DNA of 64,000 nucleotides from contig JBHGWS010000143.1 of the NCBI GenBank assembly GCA_041936745.1, forward strand, positions 1 to 64,000, in the 5' to 3' direction. The notes beneath the pieces are model-generated. The model was given only the letters and a program-made list of their open reading frames with translations, ran no database searches and was not told the DNA's origin. A program made the position numbers and the translations under genes. Positions 1 to 7,325 of this stretch are shown piece by piece. This DNA comes from Darwinibacter acetoxidans_A. Its GTDB lineage: Bacteria; Bacillota; Limnochordia; Darwinibacteriales; Darwinibacteriaceae. How positions within the stretch are numbered: position 1 is the stretch's first letter; each line of letters opens with the position of its first letter.

Positions 1-895
1 CATCCATATTAGTCAGTATGCCGGGCCATTTAGTCGTGCCCGAACTCAACAGCCCCCCCTCCCACCCAATTGCAAGAAAAGGAGTCAGCCAGAGGCCCTC
101 CTGTGCTTTTTCTTTCGCCGGGTAGGCGCTTAAAAGAAAAATGACGGCAGCTTCCGGCAAGCCGGCGGCCAACTGCTCCAAAAAATCCCTGCCCTCCGCC
201 GCCATGCGCCGGCTTAGGGTTTTCTGCTGCGCGGGCAGTAAAAATTGGCTGTATTGGTCCAGCCGGTAAGGATCGCCCATGTCGACCACGATAAGATCGG
301 CCGCCGCGGCAAAGACCAGCTCCGCCACAAGCTCGTAGTTTGTCCTTACCCCGTAAGGATAACCCGCATCGGCCAGCAGGATCTCCTGCCCCACAGAACC
401 GAAGGGGGCCCTGCCCGTGGGATCCATTGCGATTAAGGGGGCCCACCGCACTTTTTCCTGCGTATCGCTGCAGCCCAGTACCAAAGATGATCTGCCCGCT
501 TGTTTTAAGGCACTGCCCAAAGCACCGGGCTTCACCGTATAACTTACGTTTTGCGCGGCCAGGAGCGGGGCTATGTAGGGCAGGGCAATGGGGCCTTTTT
601 TAAGGCCCGTATTCAACTCATAGGGGCCCGGTTCTTCTTGGGTTAAAAAAGCCGCCGCCTGGGATGTGCCTACGGCCCTGGCACCTGCGCCGATGCTGAG
701 ATAACCGGCGCCGGGAGCGCTGCCGCCGCCCGCCCGCGTATTTAAAAGACCAAAAGCGACGGGGCCCTCTACATTTAAACCGGCCAGCTGCTCCCACTGC
801 AAACCGTGCCACAAAACCAACACGACTTTGGCCTGTACAGGCAGGCTGAGGCCGCAAAGGATGATTATGGCAATTAGAAGCTCAAGTCGCTTCAT
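1..895 (-). CDS. Secreted alkaline-phosphatase-superfamily-like protein, 3' end cut by window edge
   Basis: The frame is open from an ATG at 895 to the left edge, about 298 codons, with no stop inside the window, so the C-terminus is missing. The N-terminus is a clear signal peptide (MKRLELLIAIIILCGLSLPVQA, likely cut after VQA). The body shows a hydrophobic strand at the start of the mature protein, small-residue-rich loops (GAGYLSIGAGARA), a VVDMGDPYRLDQY stretch and a final PGILTNMD. That pattern recalls uncharacterised membrane or secreted members of the alkaline phosphatase superfamily; this is inference from motif style. The ATG overlaps the stop of the upstream glycosyltransferase (ATGA), so the two are translationally coupled and probably act together at the envelope. 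Confidence 0.55.
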   Translation of the reverse strand, partial: MKRLELLIAIIILCGLSLPVQAKVVLVLWHGLQWEQLAGLNVEGPVAFGLLNTRAGGGSAPGAGYLSIGAGARAVGTSQAAAFLTQEEPGPYELNTGLKKGPIALPYIAPLLAAQNVSYTVKPGALGSALKQAGRSSLVLGCSDTQEKVRWAPLIAMDPTGRAPFGSVGQEILLADAGYPYGVRTNYELVAELVFAAAADLIVVDMGDPYRLDQYSQFLLPAQQKTLSRRMAAEGRDFLEQLAAGLPEAAVIFLLSAYPAKEKAQEGLWLTPFLAIGWEGGLLSSGTTKWPGILTNMD

Positions 896-1989
896 CTGCC
901 GACCAGCCCTTCATAAAGGGCGCGCGTGCACTCCACCATCTCTTTTTCGCCAAACAGGACGGAAACGCGCTGGAAGTTGAATTCGCCCATCCTGGCGGCC
1001 TTTTCCGGCTCCTTATAAAGATGAAGTAAAGCCGCGGCCAGTTCAGGCACCTGGCCCGGGGCCGTTAAAAATCCGCCGCGGTTGGGCACAACGGCTTCCC
1101 GAAAGGAAGGCAGATCGGAAACTACCACAGGCAGCCTGCTGGCCATGGCTTCCAAAACGCTTAAATTAAAACCTTCGCTTAAACTCGGCAGAGCAAAACA
1201 TTCCCAACCGGCCATCAGCTGGGGCACATCATCGCGCCAGCCCAAAAAACTGACATGTCCCTCCAGGCCCAAGCCCCGGCTGTACTGCACCAACTTATCC
1301 TTTTTCGGCCCGTCGCCGACCACAATTAATTGTAAATTAGGCAGTACCTTAGCGGCCAGCGAAACTGCCTCCAAAAGGGCGGTGAGCCCTTTTCCCGGTA
1401 TTAAACGGGCCACCGTGCCGACGGCCCAGGCATCAGGGGCCAACCCCTGCAGTTGGCGGGCTTTTTTTCTGGAATGCCCGGAAAATTTAGGCAGGGTAAT
1501 ACCGTTGCGGATCGTTAAGACCTTTCCCGCCGGTGCGTATTTAATCAGCTGGGAACGGACCGCATCGGAAACGCTGATGATGCGGTCCATGCCTGTAAAG
1601 ATCCACCGTTTGACAAAGCGGTGGCCAAGGCGGCCGAACATTGAGCCCGGTTGGGGAAGCATGTTGTGTGCCGTAAAGAGAAAACGCCCGCGGCGGGGAA
1701 AACGAGACGCCAAGCCGGTGACCAGGGCCGCTTTCAATCCATGAGCGTGTACTATCTGGGGGCGTTCTTCTTTTAAGATCAGGCGCAACCTGCGGATCAC
1801 CGCATAGTCTTGGCCGATCTTCAAGCCATCTGCCACCTCGAGCGGAATGAAGCGGCGCGTCTGTGCCCAACTCTGCAGGGCGGAAGGGCCGACCAGGACA
1901 AATTCGAAATCGGGGATGCCTGCCAACAACTGCTGTAAATGCTGCAAAATCCCGCCTTCGGCGGGGCGGACAACCAACACTATTTTCAT
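892..1989 (-). CDS. GT4-family glycosyltransferase
   Basis: A 365-residue GT-B-fold retaining glycosyltransferase of the GT4 (group 1) type, transferring a sugar from an activated donor to an acceptor, probably a lipid or envelope polysaccharide. The N-terminus carries the glycine-rich acceptor-side loop (PAEGGILQHL). The C-terminal half shows the donor-side pattern: GTVARLIPGKG, LIVVGDGPKK, and the EX7E signature in SEGFNLSVLEAM. A strong AGGAGGGG site precedes the ATG. It is the first gene of a minus-strand pair with the phosphatase-like gene. The acceptor and the sugar cannot be read from the sequence. Confidence 0.85.
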   Translation of the reverse strand: MKIVLVVRPAEGGILQHLQQLLAGIPDFEFVLVGPSALQSWAQTRRFIPLEVADGLKIGQDYAVIRRLRLILKEERPQIVHAHGLKAALVTGLASRFPRRGRFLFTAHNMLPQPGSMFGRLGHRFVKRWIFTGMDRIISVSDAVRSQLIKYAPAGKVLTIRNGITLPKFSGHSRKKARQLQGLAPDAWAVGTVARLIPGKGLTALLEAVSLAAKVLPNLQLIVVGDGPKKDKLVQYSRGLGLEGHVSFLGWRDDVPQLMAGWECFALPSLSEGFNLSVLEAMASRLPVVVSDLPSFREAVVPNRGGFLTAPGQVPELAAALLHLYKEPEKAARMGEFNFQRVSVLFGEKEMVECTRALYEGLVGR

Positions 1990-2095
1990 AACCTTCCCCT
2001 CCTGCTGTTCCTCAACTTATTTTGAACCAAATTTAATAATCAATACAGGGAATAGTAAGTGAGAAAGAATACTGAAGGAGGAAAGGAGTGGTTTG

Positions 2096-2518
2096 ATGCG
2101 TCGCAGGCTGTTGCTTCTTTTCACACTGGTCATTGCCGTAGTTCTTTTCGGCGTTTTTCCCGGCCGAGCCCCGCAAAAAAAGGACGAGTCCCGCCAAGAA
2201 GTGCAGTTTCTCCGTTTCGAGCCTTCGGCCCCGGCCCCGGCCGGGCTCACCCCTTTGTGGAATTTACAAAACCACATAGATGAAATTTCCGAAGCGGCCC
2301 TTCAAAAAGACTGGGCGCTGGCTTCCCAACGGTTGCTCGATTTGGAAGACGCCTGGGCGAACCTTGGGGCCAAGCGGAAAAAACAATTGGCTGTAGAGCA
2401 AGAAATTTCCCGGGCCATAGACGAGCTGCGGTTTAAGGTTTTAAGCCGCAGCGAACGGGAGGTACTAGCCGCCGCCCAAAAGCTGACCCGGCTGGTAAGC
2501 GAGCTTTCCCCGCCTTAA
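2096..2518 (+). CDS. Small exported/membrane-anchored protein, DUF4363-like
   Basis: A 140-residue protein with a positively charged start (MRRR) and one hydrophobic segment at about residues 4-21, so it is exported or N-terminally anchored. The rest is predicted mostly helical, with the pattern of tryptophans and acidic residues (KDWALASQRL, LEDAWANLG) that I associate with DUF4363 proteins of clostridial spore formers. Function is unknown. I chose the ATG at 2096 over the TTG one codon earlier because the GGAGGAAAGGAG ribosome site (2076-2088) fits it. It is divergent from the glycosyltransferase and ends at a strong terminator. Confidence 0.65.
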   Translation: MRRRLLLLFTLVIAVVLFGVFPGRAPQKKDESRQEVQFLRFEPSAPAPAGLTPLWNLQNHIDEISEAALQKDWALASQRLLDLEDAWANLGAKRKKQLAVEQEISRAIDELRFKVLSRSEREVLAAAQKLTRLVSELSPP

Positions 2519-2524
2519 AACCGG

Positions 2525-2567
2525 AAGGGGAGCGCCGCCCCTTTGAGCGAGCGCTCCCCTTTTTTTT
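2525..2567 (+). terminator. Rho-independent terminator after the DUF4363-like gene
   Basis: An 11-bp perfect stem (AAGGGGAGCGC at 2525-2535 with GCGCTCCCCTT at 2551-2561) with a 15-nt loop runs into eight or nine T residues. It lies between convergent genes. On the minus strand only a weak T-run follows, so it mainly serves the plus strand. Confidence 0.9.
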
Positions 2568-2766
2568 AACCTTGCTGCTCGGGGTTATCCGGGCTGGGTT
2601 TTGCTTCGGGCATCTTAATTCCCTTCTTCTCCCGGGATTTCTCCGATTCAGAGTGCCGGTCCGCTATTTCTTCCGCTGTTTCAAAAAAAGTATTAGCGCC
2701 TTCTAAACCGCCAAGCTGCGACTTCTGCCTCGCCTGCTGACGCTTTTTCTTTTTGTCCTTCGGCAC
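2566..2766 (-). CDS. Small basic hydrophilic protein of unknown function
   Basis: A 66-residue protein, very lysine/glutamine rich at its start (MPKDKKKKRQQARQKS) and acidic/proline rich at its end. It has no hydrophobic segment, so it is predicted cytosolic and partly disordered. It is kept as a real gene because a consensus GGAGG lies 9 nt before the GTG start, the frame is complete, and it fills the space between a terminator and the next divergent gene. I do not recognise a family; a nucleic-acid or spore-core association would be a guess from composition only. Confidence 0.55.
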   Translation of the reverse strand: MPKDKKKKRQQARQKSQLGGLEGANTFFETAEEIADRHSESEKSREKKGIKMPEAKPSPDNPEQQG

Positions 2767-2861
2767 TTCCCACCACCTCCTTCTTCCGTTAGTATGAACG
2801 AAGGAGTTTGGAATTATAATGGAGAATACTGTAGTGAAATCAAAGGCAGGAGGCCCAATAA

Positions 2862-3746
2862 ATGAGTATAGCCATAATCGCCAACCCCATCGCCGGACGG
2901 GGCCGGGGCGAGAAAACAGCGCATTTGGTAAAACAAATCCTGGCGGAATGGAATGTGGAATTCGAGCTGACTTTTACAAAATATCACAAACATGCCATAG
3001 AATTGGCCGCGGAGGCAAGCCGCCGACATGAAGTCGTGGCTGCGCTGGGTGGAGATGGCACCATCCGCCAGGTCCTGGAGGGAATTAGGCAGAGCGCTTC
3101 CATCCTGGGCGTTATCCCCGGGGGGACGGGCAATGACTATGCCCGCGGCCTTAAAATACCCTTAAGGACAAAAGAAGCCCTGCAGGTTTTACTCAAGCAG
3201 CACACCGCGCCTTTGGATGTGGGTTTGGCCGGGGAAAGAACGTTTGGGGTCTTGGCATCCATCGGCTTTCCCGTCGATGTGATCGAATACGTCAATGCGC
3301 ACCGGGACGGGATTTTTAAAGGGTCCCTGGCAATTGTGGCGGGAGTTGTTTCCACCATCCGCCATTTAAAGACATATCCCCTGACAATTTCCATAGATGG
3401 CAAAACTTATGAAAAAGAGGTAGCGGGGCTTTTTGTTATGAACATGCCTTACGGCGGCGGCGGTTTGAAATTCACCCCGGCAGCCCACTACAACGATGGC
3501 GTTTTTAATGTCTTCATTATAGAGAAAATATCCAAGCTGGAATTAGCCCGCACGCTGCCCAAAGTTTATTCGGGCAGGCACCTGCCGCACCCGGCCATTA
3601 CCATCGTCAAGGGCCGGCAGGTAAAACTGACAGGCGATCCCCTCCCGGTCATGCTGGACGGTGATGTTTTCCAGATGGACAACCTCTCGGCCGAAATACT
3701 GCCGCAGGCATTGAAAGTTATCGTCAAAGAAGCCCCCACCGTTTAA
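2862..3746 (+). CDS. YegS/DagK-type diacylglycerol or lipid kinase
   Basis: A 294-residue member of the diacylglycerol/lipid kinase family that phosphorylates a lipid (usually diacylglycerol recycled from teichoic-acid or lipid turnover) with ATP. The catalytic-domain marks are present: NPIAGRGRGEK at residues 8-18, the nucleotide-binding GGDGT at 63-67, and PGGTGNDYARGL at 86-97. The C-terminal beta-sandwich domain is complete, and the length fits the family. The start follows a GGAGG. It is a monocistronic gene closed by its own terminator. The lipid substrate cannot be assigned from sequence. Confidence 0.88.
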   Translation: MSIAIIANPIAGRGRGEKTAHLVKQILAEWNVEFELTFTKYHKHAIELAAEASRRHEVVAALGGDGTIRQVLEGIRQSASILGVIPGGTGNDYARGLKIPLRTKEALQVLLKQHTAPLDVGLAGERTFGVLASIGFPVDVIEYVNAHRDGIFKGSLAIVAGVVSTIRHLKTYPLTISIDGKTYEKEVAGLFVMNMPYGGGGLKFTPAAHYNDGVFNVFIIEKISKLELARTLPKVYSGRHLPHPAITIVKGRQVKLTGDPLPVMLDGDVFQMDNLSAEILPQALKVIVKEAPTV

Positions 3747-3762
3747 GGCAGGGGCTTTTTTT
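3730..3762. terminator. Bidirectional terminator between lipid kinase and tdh
   Basis: The stem AAGCCCC (3730-3736) / GGGGCTT (3751-3757) has the TAA of the lipid kinase inside its loop and is followed by a run of T on the plus strand. Read on the minus strand the same hairpin follows the tdh stop and ends in CTTCTTT, so it can serve both convergent genes. Confidence 0.8.
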
Positions 3763-4807
3763 AGTCTTCAAAAGGATACAAAATTATTTTCCCGCTTTGG
3801 CCCGCTTTCATCAATTCCAGCCCTTCTTCGATGCGGTTCATGGGCAGCCGGTGTGTAATCAAGGGCGTCAGATCGAGCCCGCCTTCCAGCAGTGCTTGGG
3901 CTTGATACCACGTTTCGTACATTTTCCTGCCGTTGATTCCCAGGACAACTGCTCCTTTAAAGACGATGGCTTCCGCCAAATTTATGGTGATCGGATCGGA
4001 AGGGATTCCTAATAAGGAGGCGGTGCCGCCATTTACTAAGCAGCTGAAAGCGTCGTTGATAGCTTTTTCATTACCGGACATTTCCAAAAGCACGTCTATG
4101 CCCTGCCCATTTGTAGCCTCGGCAACTTTGGCGCAGAGATCTTCGCTCCGCACATCCACGGCCAAATCCACGCCAAACTTACGGGCCAGTTCCAAACGGT
4201 AAGGGCTCACATCGCTGACAATCACCTGCCGCGCCCCGGCCCGCTTCACGATTGGAATGGCAGCAAGCCCAATGGGGCCAACACCCGTAATTAAAACCCT
4301 GGCACCGACTAAATCGGCCTCAAAGGCAGTATGCACAGCATTGCCGAAAGGATCCTGGATTGCTGCGATCTCAGGATCTACATCATAGTCCCACACCCAA
4401 ATATTTTCATGGGGCACGGTCACGTACTCCGTAAAACAGCCGGCCCGATCCACGCCGATGATTTCAACCCGTTCGCAGATGTGGCCGCGGCCTGTTTTGC
4501 AAAAACGGCAGACACCGCAGGTAAAATGAGTTTCCACGGAAACGAAGTCTCCTACTTCGACACCCTTCACGCAGGGGCCCAGTTCGACTACTTCGCCGCA
4601 GAACTCATGCCCGAAAACTAATGGGGGCCTGATTCGGCTTTGTGCCCATTGATCCCACTCATAAATATGAACATCGGTCCCGCAGATGGCACTGGCCTTG
4701 ACTTTGACCAAAACTTCCCCCGCTTTTGGCTTGGGGACCGGCACCTCAATGATTTCAAGTCCGGGGCCGGGTTTGGTTTTGGCTACCGCTTTCATGGTTT
4801 TTTCCAT
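3761..4807 (-). CDS. tdh: L-threonine 3-dehydrogenase
   Basis: A 348-residue zinc- and NAD-dependent medium-chain dehydrogenase that oxidises L-threonine to 2-amino-3-ketobutyrate, which Kbl then splits to glycine and acetyl-CoA. Catalytic zinc residues are seen as ICGTD (C42) and GHE (H67/E68). The structural zinc cysteines are C97, C100, C103 and C111. The NAD-binding ITGVGPIGLAA is at about 172-182. Length and the WDQWAQSRI segment match Tdh rather than generic sorbitol or alcohol dehydrogenases. Its usual partner kbl is not adjacent but starts about 3.8 kb away on the same strand. Confidence 0.9.
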   Translation of the reverse strand: MEKTMKAVAKTKPGPGLEIIEVPVPKPKAGEVLVKVKASAICGTDVHIYEWDQWAQSRIRPPLVFGHEFCGEVVELGPCVKGVEVGDFVSVETHFTCGVCRFCKTGRGHICERVEIIGVDRAGCFTEYVTVPHENIWVWDYDVDPEIAAIQDPFGNAVHTAFEADLVGARVLITGVGPIGLAAIPIVKRAGARQVIVSDVSPYRLELARKFGVDLAVDVRSEDLCAKVAEATNGQGIDVLLEMSGNEKAINDAFSCLVNGGTASLLGIPSDPITINLAEAIVFKGAVVLGINGRKMYETWYQAQALLEGGLDLTPLITHRLPMNRIEEGLELMKAGQSGKIILYPFED

Positions 4808-4938
4808 TTCTTATCCCCCTAAAGCAACATTTTTTATTCATTTAACACTTCCATTTGCGCCGCGAATTATCCTGCTTTATTCGACAGGAATTGTGAGTCA
4901 AAACACGAATACTGCCTACAAGAAAGTAGGGATGCAGA

Positions 4939-5787
4939 ATGGAGCAATTGGGAATTGTTGGTGCGGGGCCCGGCGGGGCCGAACTTTTGCGCACTTTTTT
5001 GGCCATACCCGGCATAAAAATCATCGGCATTGCCGATCCTAATCCTAACAGCCCGGGAATGAAAATTGCACAGGAACACCGCCTTTTTTCAACCGCGGAT
5101 TACAGGGATTTGGCAGGCATGCCGGGCAAAAAAATGCTGTTTGATGCTACGGGGGTACCTGCGGTGGCCCAAGGCTTGCGGGAGCTGGCCGATGAGAACA
5201 CGATTGTGGTCTGCCCCGATACAGCCAGGTTGATTTGGCAGATGGTAGAAGCAAAAGAAGAGGTTAACAAAGCCCTGCTTGCGGAATCCACAAGTTTATT
5301 GTCTTTTATTGAAAGCGGCCTGGAACATTTGGAGGTTTTAAATGACAAACACGGGGCGGCATTGGAAGATACGGTCCGCCAGATTGAAACCTTGTCCCAA
5401 ACCACTGCTTCCAGCCACAAGCTTTTACAAGAAACGGAACAAATCATGGCTTTAATTAAAAATGTGGCCGATAAAACGCGCATTTTAGGCATCAACGCGG
5501 CAATAGAATCGGCCCGGGCCGGCGATTTGGGGCGCGGGTTCGGCGTAGTGGCCGATTCCATTCACGAGCTGGCCGCAAGTTCCGTTGCCTCCGTCCAATC
5601 CGTTTCTAAAACGATTGATGCCATTCATGAAGCCCTGCGGGTTATAGGGGAGGGTGTCAACGATTTAGTGATCCGCATTACAGACATCGAATCAAACCAA
5701 AACACCCTGACGCAGGAGCTGCACACCACCTTGGAAGAAATGATTGAAAGCGCCGAGAAGCTTAAGGTAATAGCCGGCGAAAAATGA
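4939..5787 (+). CDS. Cytoplasmic methyl-accepting chemotaxis-like receptor with N-terminal Rossmann domain
   Basis: A 282-residue soluble protein with two parts. Residues 1 to about 105 form a dinucleotide-binding fold: GAGPGG at 8-13, an acidic residue at the end of the second strand (IADPN, D33), and LFDATG at 67-72. It resembles the NAD-binding half of oxidoreductases but has no catalytic domain after it. Residues from about 110 to 282 form a helical hairpin with the chemoreceptor signalling tip at 185-213 (GINAAIESARAGDLGRGFG). There is no membrane segment. It probably reports a cofactor or redox state to CheW/CheA; that role is inference. It is divergent from tdh and closed by a terminator. 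Confidence 0.85.
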   Translation: MEQLGIVGAGPGGAELLRTFLAIPGIKIIGIADPNPNSPGMKIAQEHRLFSTADYRDLAGMPGKKMLFDATGVPAVAQGLRELADENTIVVCPDTARLIWQMVEAKEEVNKALLAESTSLLSFIESGLEHLEVLNDKHGAALEDTVRQIETLSQTTASSHKLLQETEQIMALIKNVADKTRILGINAAIESARAGDLGRGFGVVADSIHELAASSVASVQSVSKTIDAIHEALRVIGEGVNDLVIRITDIESNQNTLTQELHTTLEEMIESAEKLKVIAGEK

Positions 5788-5795
5788 AAATAAAG

Positions 5796-5824
5796 AAGCA
5801 GCCCGCGGGGCTGCTTTAAATTTT
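5796..5824 (+). terminator. Terminator after the chemoreceptor gene
   Basis: A 9-bp perfect stem (AAGCAGCCC at 5796-5804, GGGCTGCTT at 5808-5816) with a 3-nt loop is followed by TTAAATTTT. It also lies just beyond the 3' end of the minus-strand tRNA cluster. Confidence 0.8.
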
Positions 5825-5826
5825 AA

Positions 5827-5904
5827 TGGGGTGAGTAACCGGATTCGAACCGGCGACCTCCAGGGCCACAACCTGGCGCTCTAACCAACTGAGCTATACC
5901 CACC
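5827..5904 (-). tRNA. tRNA-His (anticodon GTG)
   Basis: The cloverleaf folds fully: acceptor stem GTGGGTA/TACTCAC, anticodon stem CCAGG/CCTGG with loop TTGTGGC, and T-arm GCCGG/CCGGT. The extra 5' G at position -1 that is diagnostic of tRNA-His is encoded (c5904) and faces C73. The 3' CCA is encoded. It is the last gene of the four-tRNA transcript. Confidence 0.97.
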
Positions 5905-5912
5905 GCGAGATA

Positions 5913-5988
5913 TGGCGCGCCTGGCAGGAATCGAACCTGCGGCACTCGGATTAGAAGTCCGATGCTCTATCCCCTGAGCTACAGGCGC
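5913..5988 (-). tRNA. tRNA-Arg (anticodon TCT)
   Basis: The acceptor stem GCGCCTG pairs with CAGGCGC, the anticodon loop is CTTCTAA (TCT at 5953-5955), the T-loop is standard, and CCA is encoded. It reads AGA/AGG codons. Only 8 nt separate it from tRNA-His, consistent with processing from one precursor. Confidence 0.96.
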
Positions 5989-6002
5989 CAAAGGCTTGAA
6001 AA

Positions 6003-6076
6003 TGGAGCGGGTGATGAGAATCGAACTCACATAGCCGGCTTGGAAGGCCGGTGCTCTACCATTGAGCTACACCCGC
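6003..6076 (-). tRNA. tRNA-Gly (anticodon TCC)
   Basis: The acceptor stem GCGGGTG/CACCCGC, anticodon stem CCGGC/GCCGG and loop CTTCCAA give anticodon TCC; discriminator T and an encoded CCA follow. It is the second gene of the Pro-Gly-Arg-His cluster. Confidence 0.96.
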
Positions 6077-6084
6077 TTAAAAGA

Positions 6085-6162
6085 TGGTCGGGGCGAGAGG
6101 ATTTGAACCTCCGGCCTCCTGCTCCCAAGGCAGGCGCGCTAGCCAAACTGCGCCACACCCCG
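6085..6162 (-). tRNA. tRNA-Pro (anticodon TGG)
   Basis: The acceptor stem CGGGGTG/CGCCCCG, anticodon stem CCTGC/GCAGG with loop CTTGGGA (TGG) and an encoded CCA are all visible. It is the promoter-proximal gene of the cluster. Confidence 0.96.
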
Positions 6163-6191
6163 ACGTTTTAACCTCCAAACTGACAATGTCA

Positions 6192-6221
6192 ATATTACCA
6201 TACAAACCTTGCTCCTGTCAA
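6192..6221 (-). promoter_or_regulatory. SigA-type promoter of the tRNA cluster
   Basis: On the minus strand a perfect -35 TTGACA (6216-6221) is followed by an 18-nt spacer and a -10 TAATAT (6192-6197), placing the start about 20-25 nt before tRNA-Pro. There is no coding sequence in between. Confidence 0.85.
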
Positions 6222-6243
6222 CCGAAACTGCCGTATTTAGATC

Positions 6244-6277
6244 GGTTTGCACCGGGCCGGCAAAAAGCCCGCAAACC
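6244..6277. repeat. Imperfect inverted repeat upstream of the tRNA promoter
   Basis: GGTTTGC (6244-6250) pairs with GCAAACC (6271-6277), and an inner GGGC/GCCC pair extends the stem across a 3-nt bulge, with a 9-nt loop. The surrounding 6222-6442 stretch has no convincing gene. It also holds the kbl-tail copy (6312-6347) and a second inverted repeat (CCGGCC 6363-6368 with GGCCGG 6412-6417, enclosing CTGCG/CGCAG). Confidence 0.5.
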
Positions 6278-6311
6278 TCAGTCCACGTAGAAAACTGCCG
6301 TTTCTCCGCCC

Positions 6312-6347
6312 CTTTTACAGTATATTCATTTCCCTGCCCACAAGTTC
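6312..6347 (-). pseudogene. 36-bp copy of the kbl 3' end
   Basis: These 36 bp match 7401-7436, the last codons, stop codon and next few bases of kbl, at 33 of 36 positions and in the same orientation. Read on the minus strand they still spell ELVGREMNIL followed by the stop, against ELVGREMDIL in kbl. Similarity drops sharply on both sides; an in-frame stop lies four codons upstream. It is either a remnant of a lost kbl copy or one arm of an insertion-generated direct repeat around the HAD gene. Confidence 0.8.
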
Positions 6348-6442
6348 GCAGGCTTTTCAGCCCCGGCCGATGCCCTGCGGTACTGCGCAGCTTCGCACTT
6401 AGTTCGCCTTAGGCCGGCAAACGCAAATGTGGAAAACCGGTT

Positions 6443-7228
6443 TTAGGTTAAGGCCTCTGTAATTCGGCCCAGGTGTTCCACAACCAAGTCAGGTTGAATT
6501 CGGGAAGTTTCAAGATCTTTCAATTGGGCTTCACCGCTGAGAACTAAGATGCTTACAATGCCCGCCGCCTGAGCCATAGCTATATCCGTATAGAGGCGAT
6601 CGCCGACCATGGCCACTGTTTGGGGCTCCTGCAGGTCGAATTTAGCTTGAATTGCTGCGATCATCTCCGGATACGGTTTACCTATTATCTTTGCTTCTAC
6701 GCCGGTGGCGGCGGTGATCAAAGCAGTCATAGAACCGCAGTCCGGGATGGGGCCCTCCGGAGTGGGGCAGTTTAAATCAGGGTGGGTGGCTATGAAAGGC
6801 AGCCCCCGGCGGATGAACTGGCAGGCCAAGCGGAGTTTTTCATAGGTTAAGGTTAAATCAAAACCGAGGACCACTGCTTTAGGATCCTTGGAGGTAAGCA
6901 CAAACCCTGCCTCCGTGAATTCTTTTTCTAAAGACGGGGTACCCACTAAGTACAGTTCCCGGGGGTAATTATATTTTTTTAGATAAAAAATAGTAGCCTG
7001 GCCGGCCGTAAAAACCTGATGGGCGTCGATTTCAATCCCCATTTTTTTAAGTTTGTCCACGTAATAGCCGCTGTTTTTGGAGGAATTGTTGGTCACAAAA
7101 ATGAAGGATTTTCCTAATTTGCGCATAGTTTCCACAAAGGGAAGCGACCAGGGAAAGAGGCGGTCGCCTAAATAGATGGTGCCGTCCAGATCGAGTAAGA
7201 AAGTTTCAATTGAATGTAATTGTTTCAC
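6443..7228 (-). CDS. HAD-IIA family sugar-phosphatase (NagD-like)
   Basis: A 261-residue HAD hydrolase of subclass IIA (NagD / p-nitrophenylphosphatase group), dephosphorylating small phosphoesters, often sugar or nucleotide phosphates. Motif I is DLDGT (13-17), motif II is FVTNNSSK, and the C-terminal motif is MVGDRLYTDIAMAQAAG. The GTG start is set by a GGGGAGG 6-7 nt upstream. It stands alone between a terminator and the tRNA region, and is flanked by two copies of the kbl 3' end (6312-6347 and 7401-7436), which suggests arrival by a recombination event. Confidence 0.88.
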   Translation of the reverse strand: MKQLHSIETFLLDLDGTIYLGDRLFPWSLPFVETMRKLGKSFIFVTNNSSKNSGYYVDKLKKMGIEIDAHQVFTAGQATIFYLKKYNYPRELYLVGTPSLEKEFTEAGFVLTSKDPKAVVLGFDLTLTYEKLRLACQFIRRGLPFIATHPDLNCPTPEGPIPDCGSMTALITAATGVEAKIIGKPYPEMIAAIQAKFDLQEPQTVAMVGDRLYTDIAMAQAAGIVSILVLSGEAQLKDLETSRIQPDLVVEHLGRITEALT

Positions 7229-7301
7229 GGAATTCCTCCCCGCGGATTCGATTCTTGTTTGTTATGTTTGCGACGGGGTTTTGGGAATTATGGCGCCAAT
7301 G

Positions 7302-7325
7302 GCTCTTTTAGGGCCCTAAAAGAGC
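7302..7325. repeat. 24-bp perfect palindrome
   Basis: GCTCTTTTAGGG and its exact complement CCCTAAAAGAGC abut with no spacer. It directly follows the kbl terminator on the minus strand and shares the T-run with it. The rest of 7229-7301 shows only the ribosome site of the HAD gene. Confidence 0.85.

Noticed and set aside
1082..1744. 220-codon open frame on the plus strand
   Set aside because: It is the antisense shadow of the GT4 glycosyltransferase; no ribosome site, and the translation has no family-like features.
2059..2283. Alternative plus-strand frame overlapping the DUF4363-like gene
   Set aside because: It begins before the ribosome site, runs out of frame with the better gene, and shows no signal-peptide or family pattern.
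4808..4938. Possible riboswitch or T-box between tdh and the chemoreceptor gene
   Set aside because: No conserved aptamer or T-box sequence, and the region is too short for one; only weak promoter-like hexamers are present.
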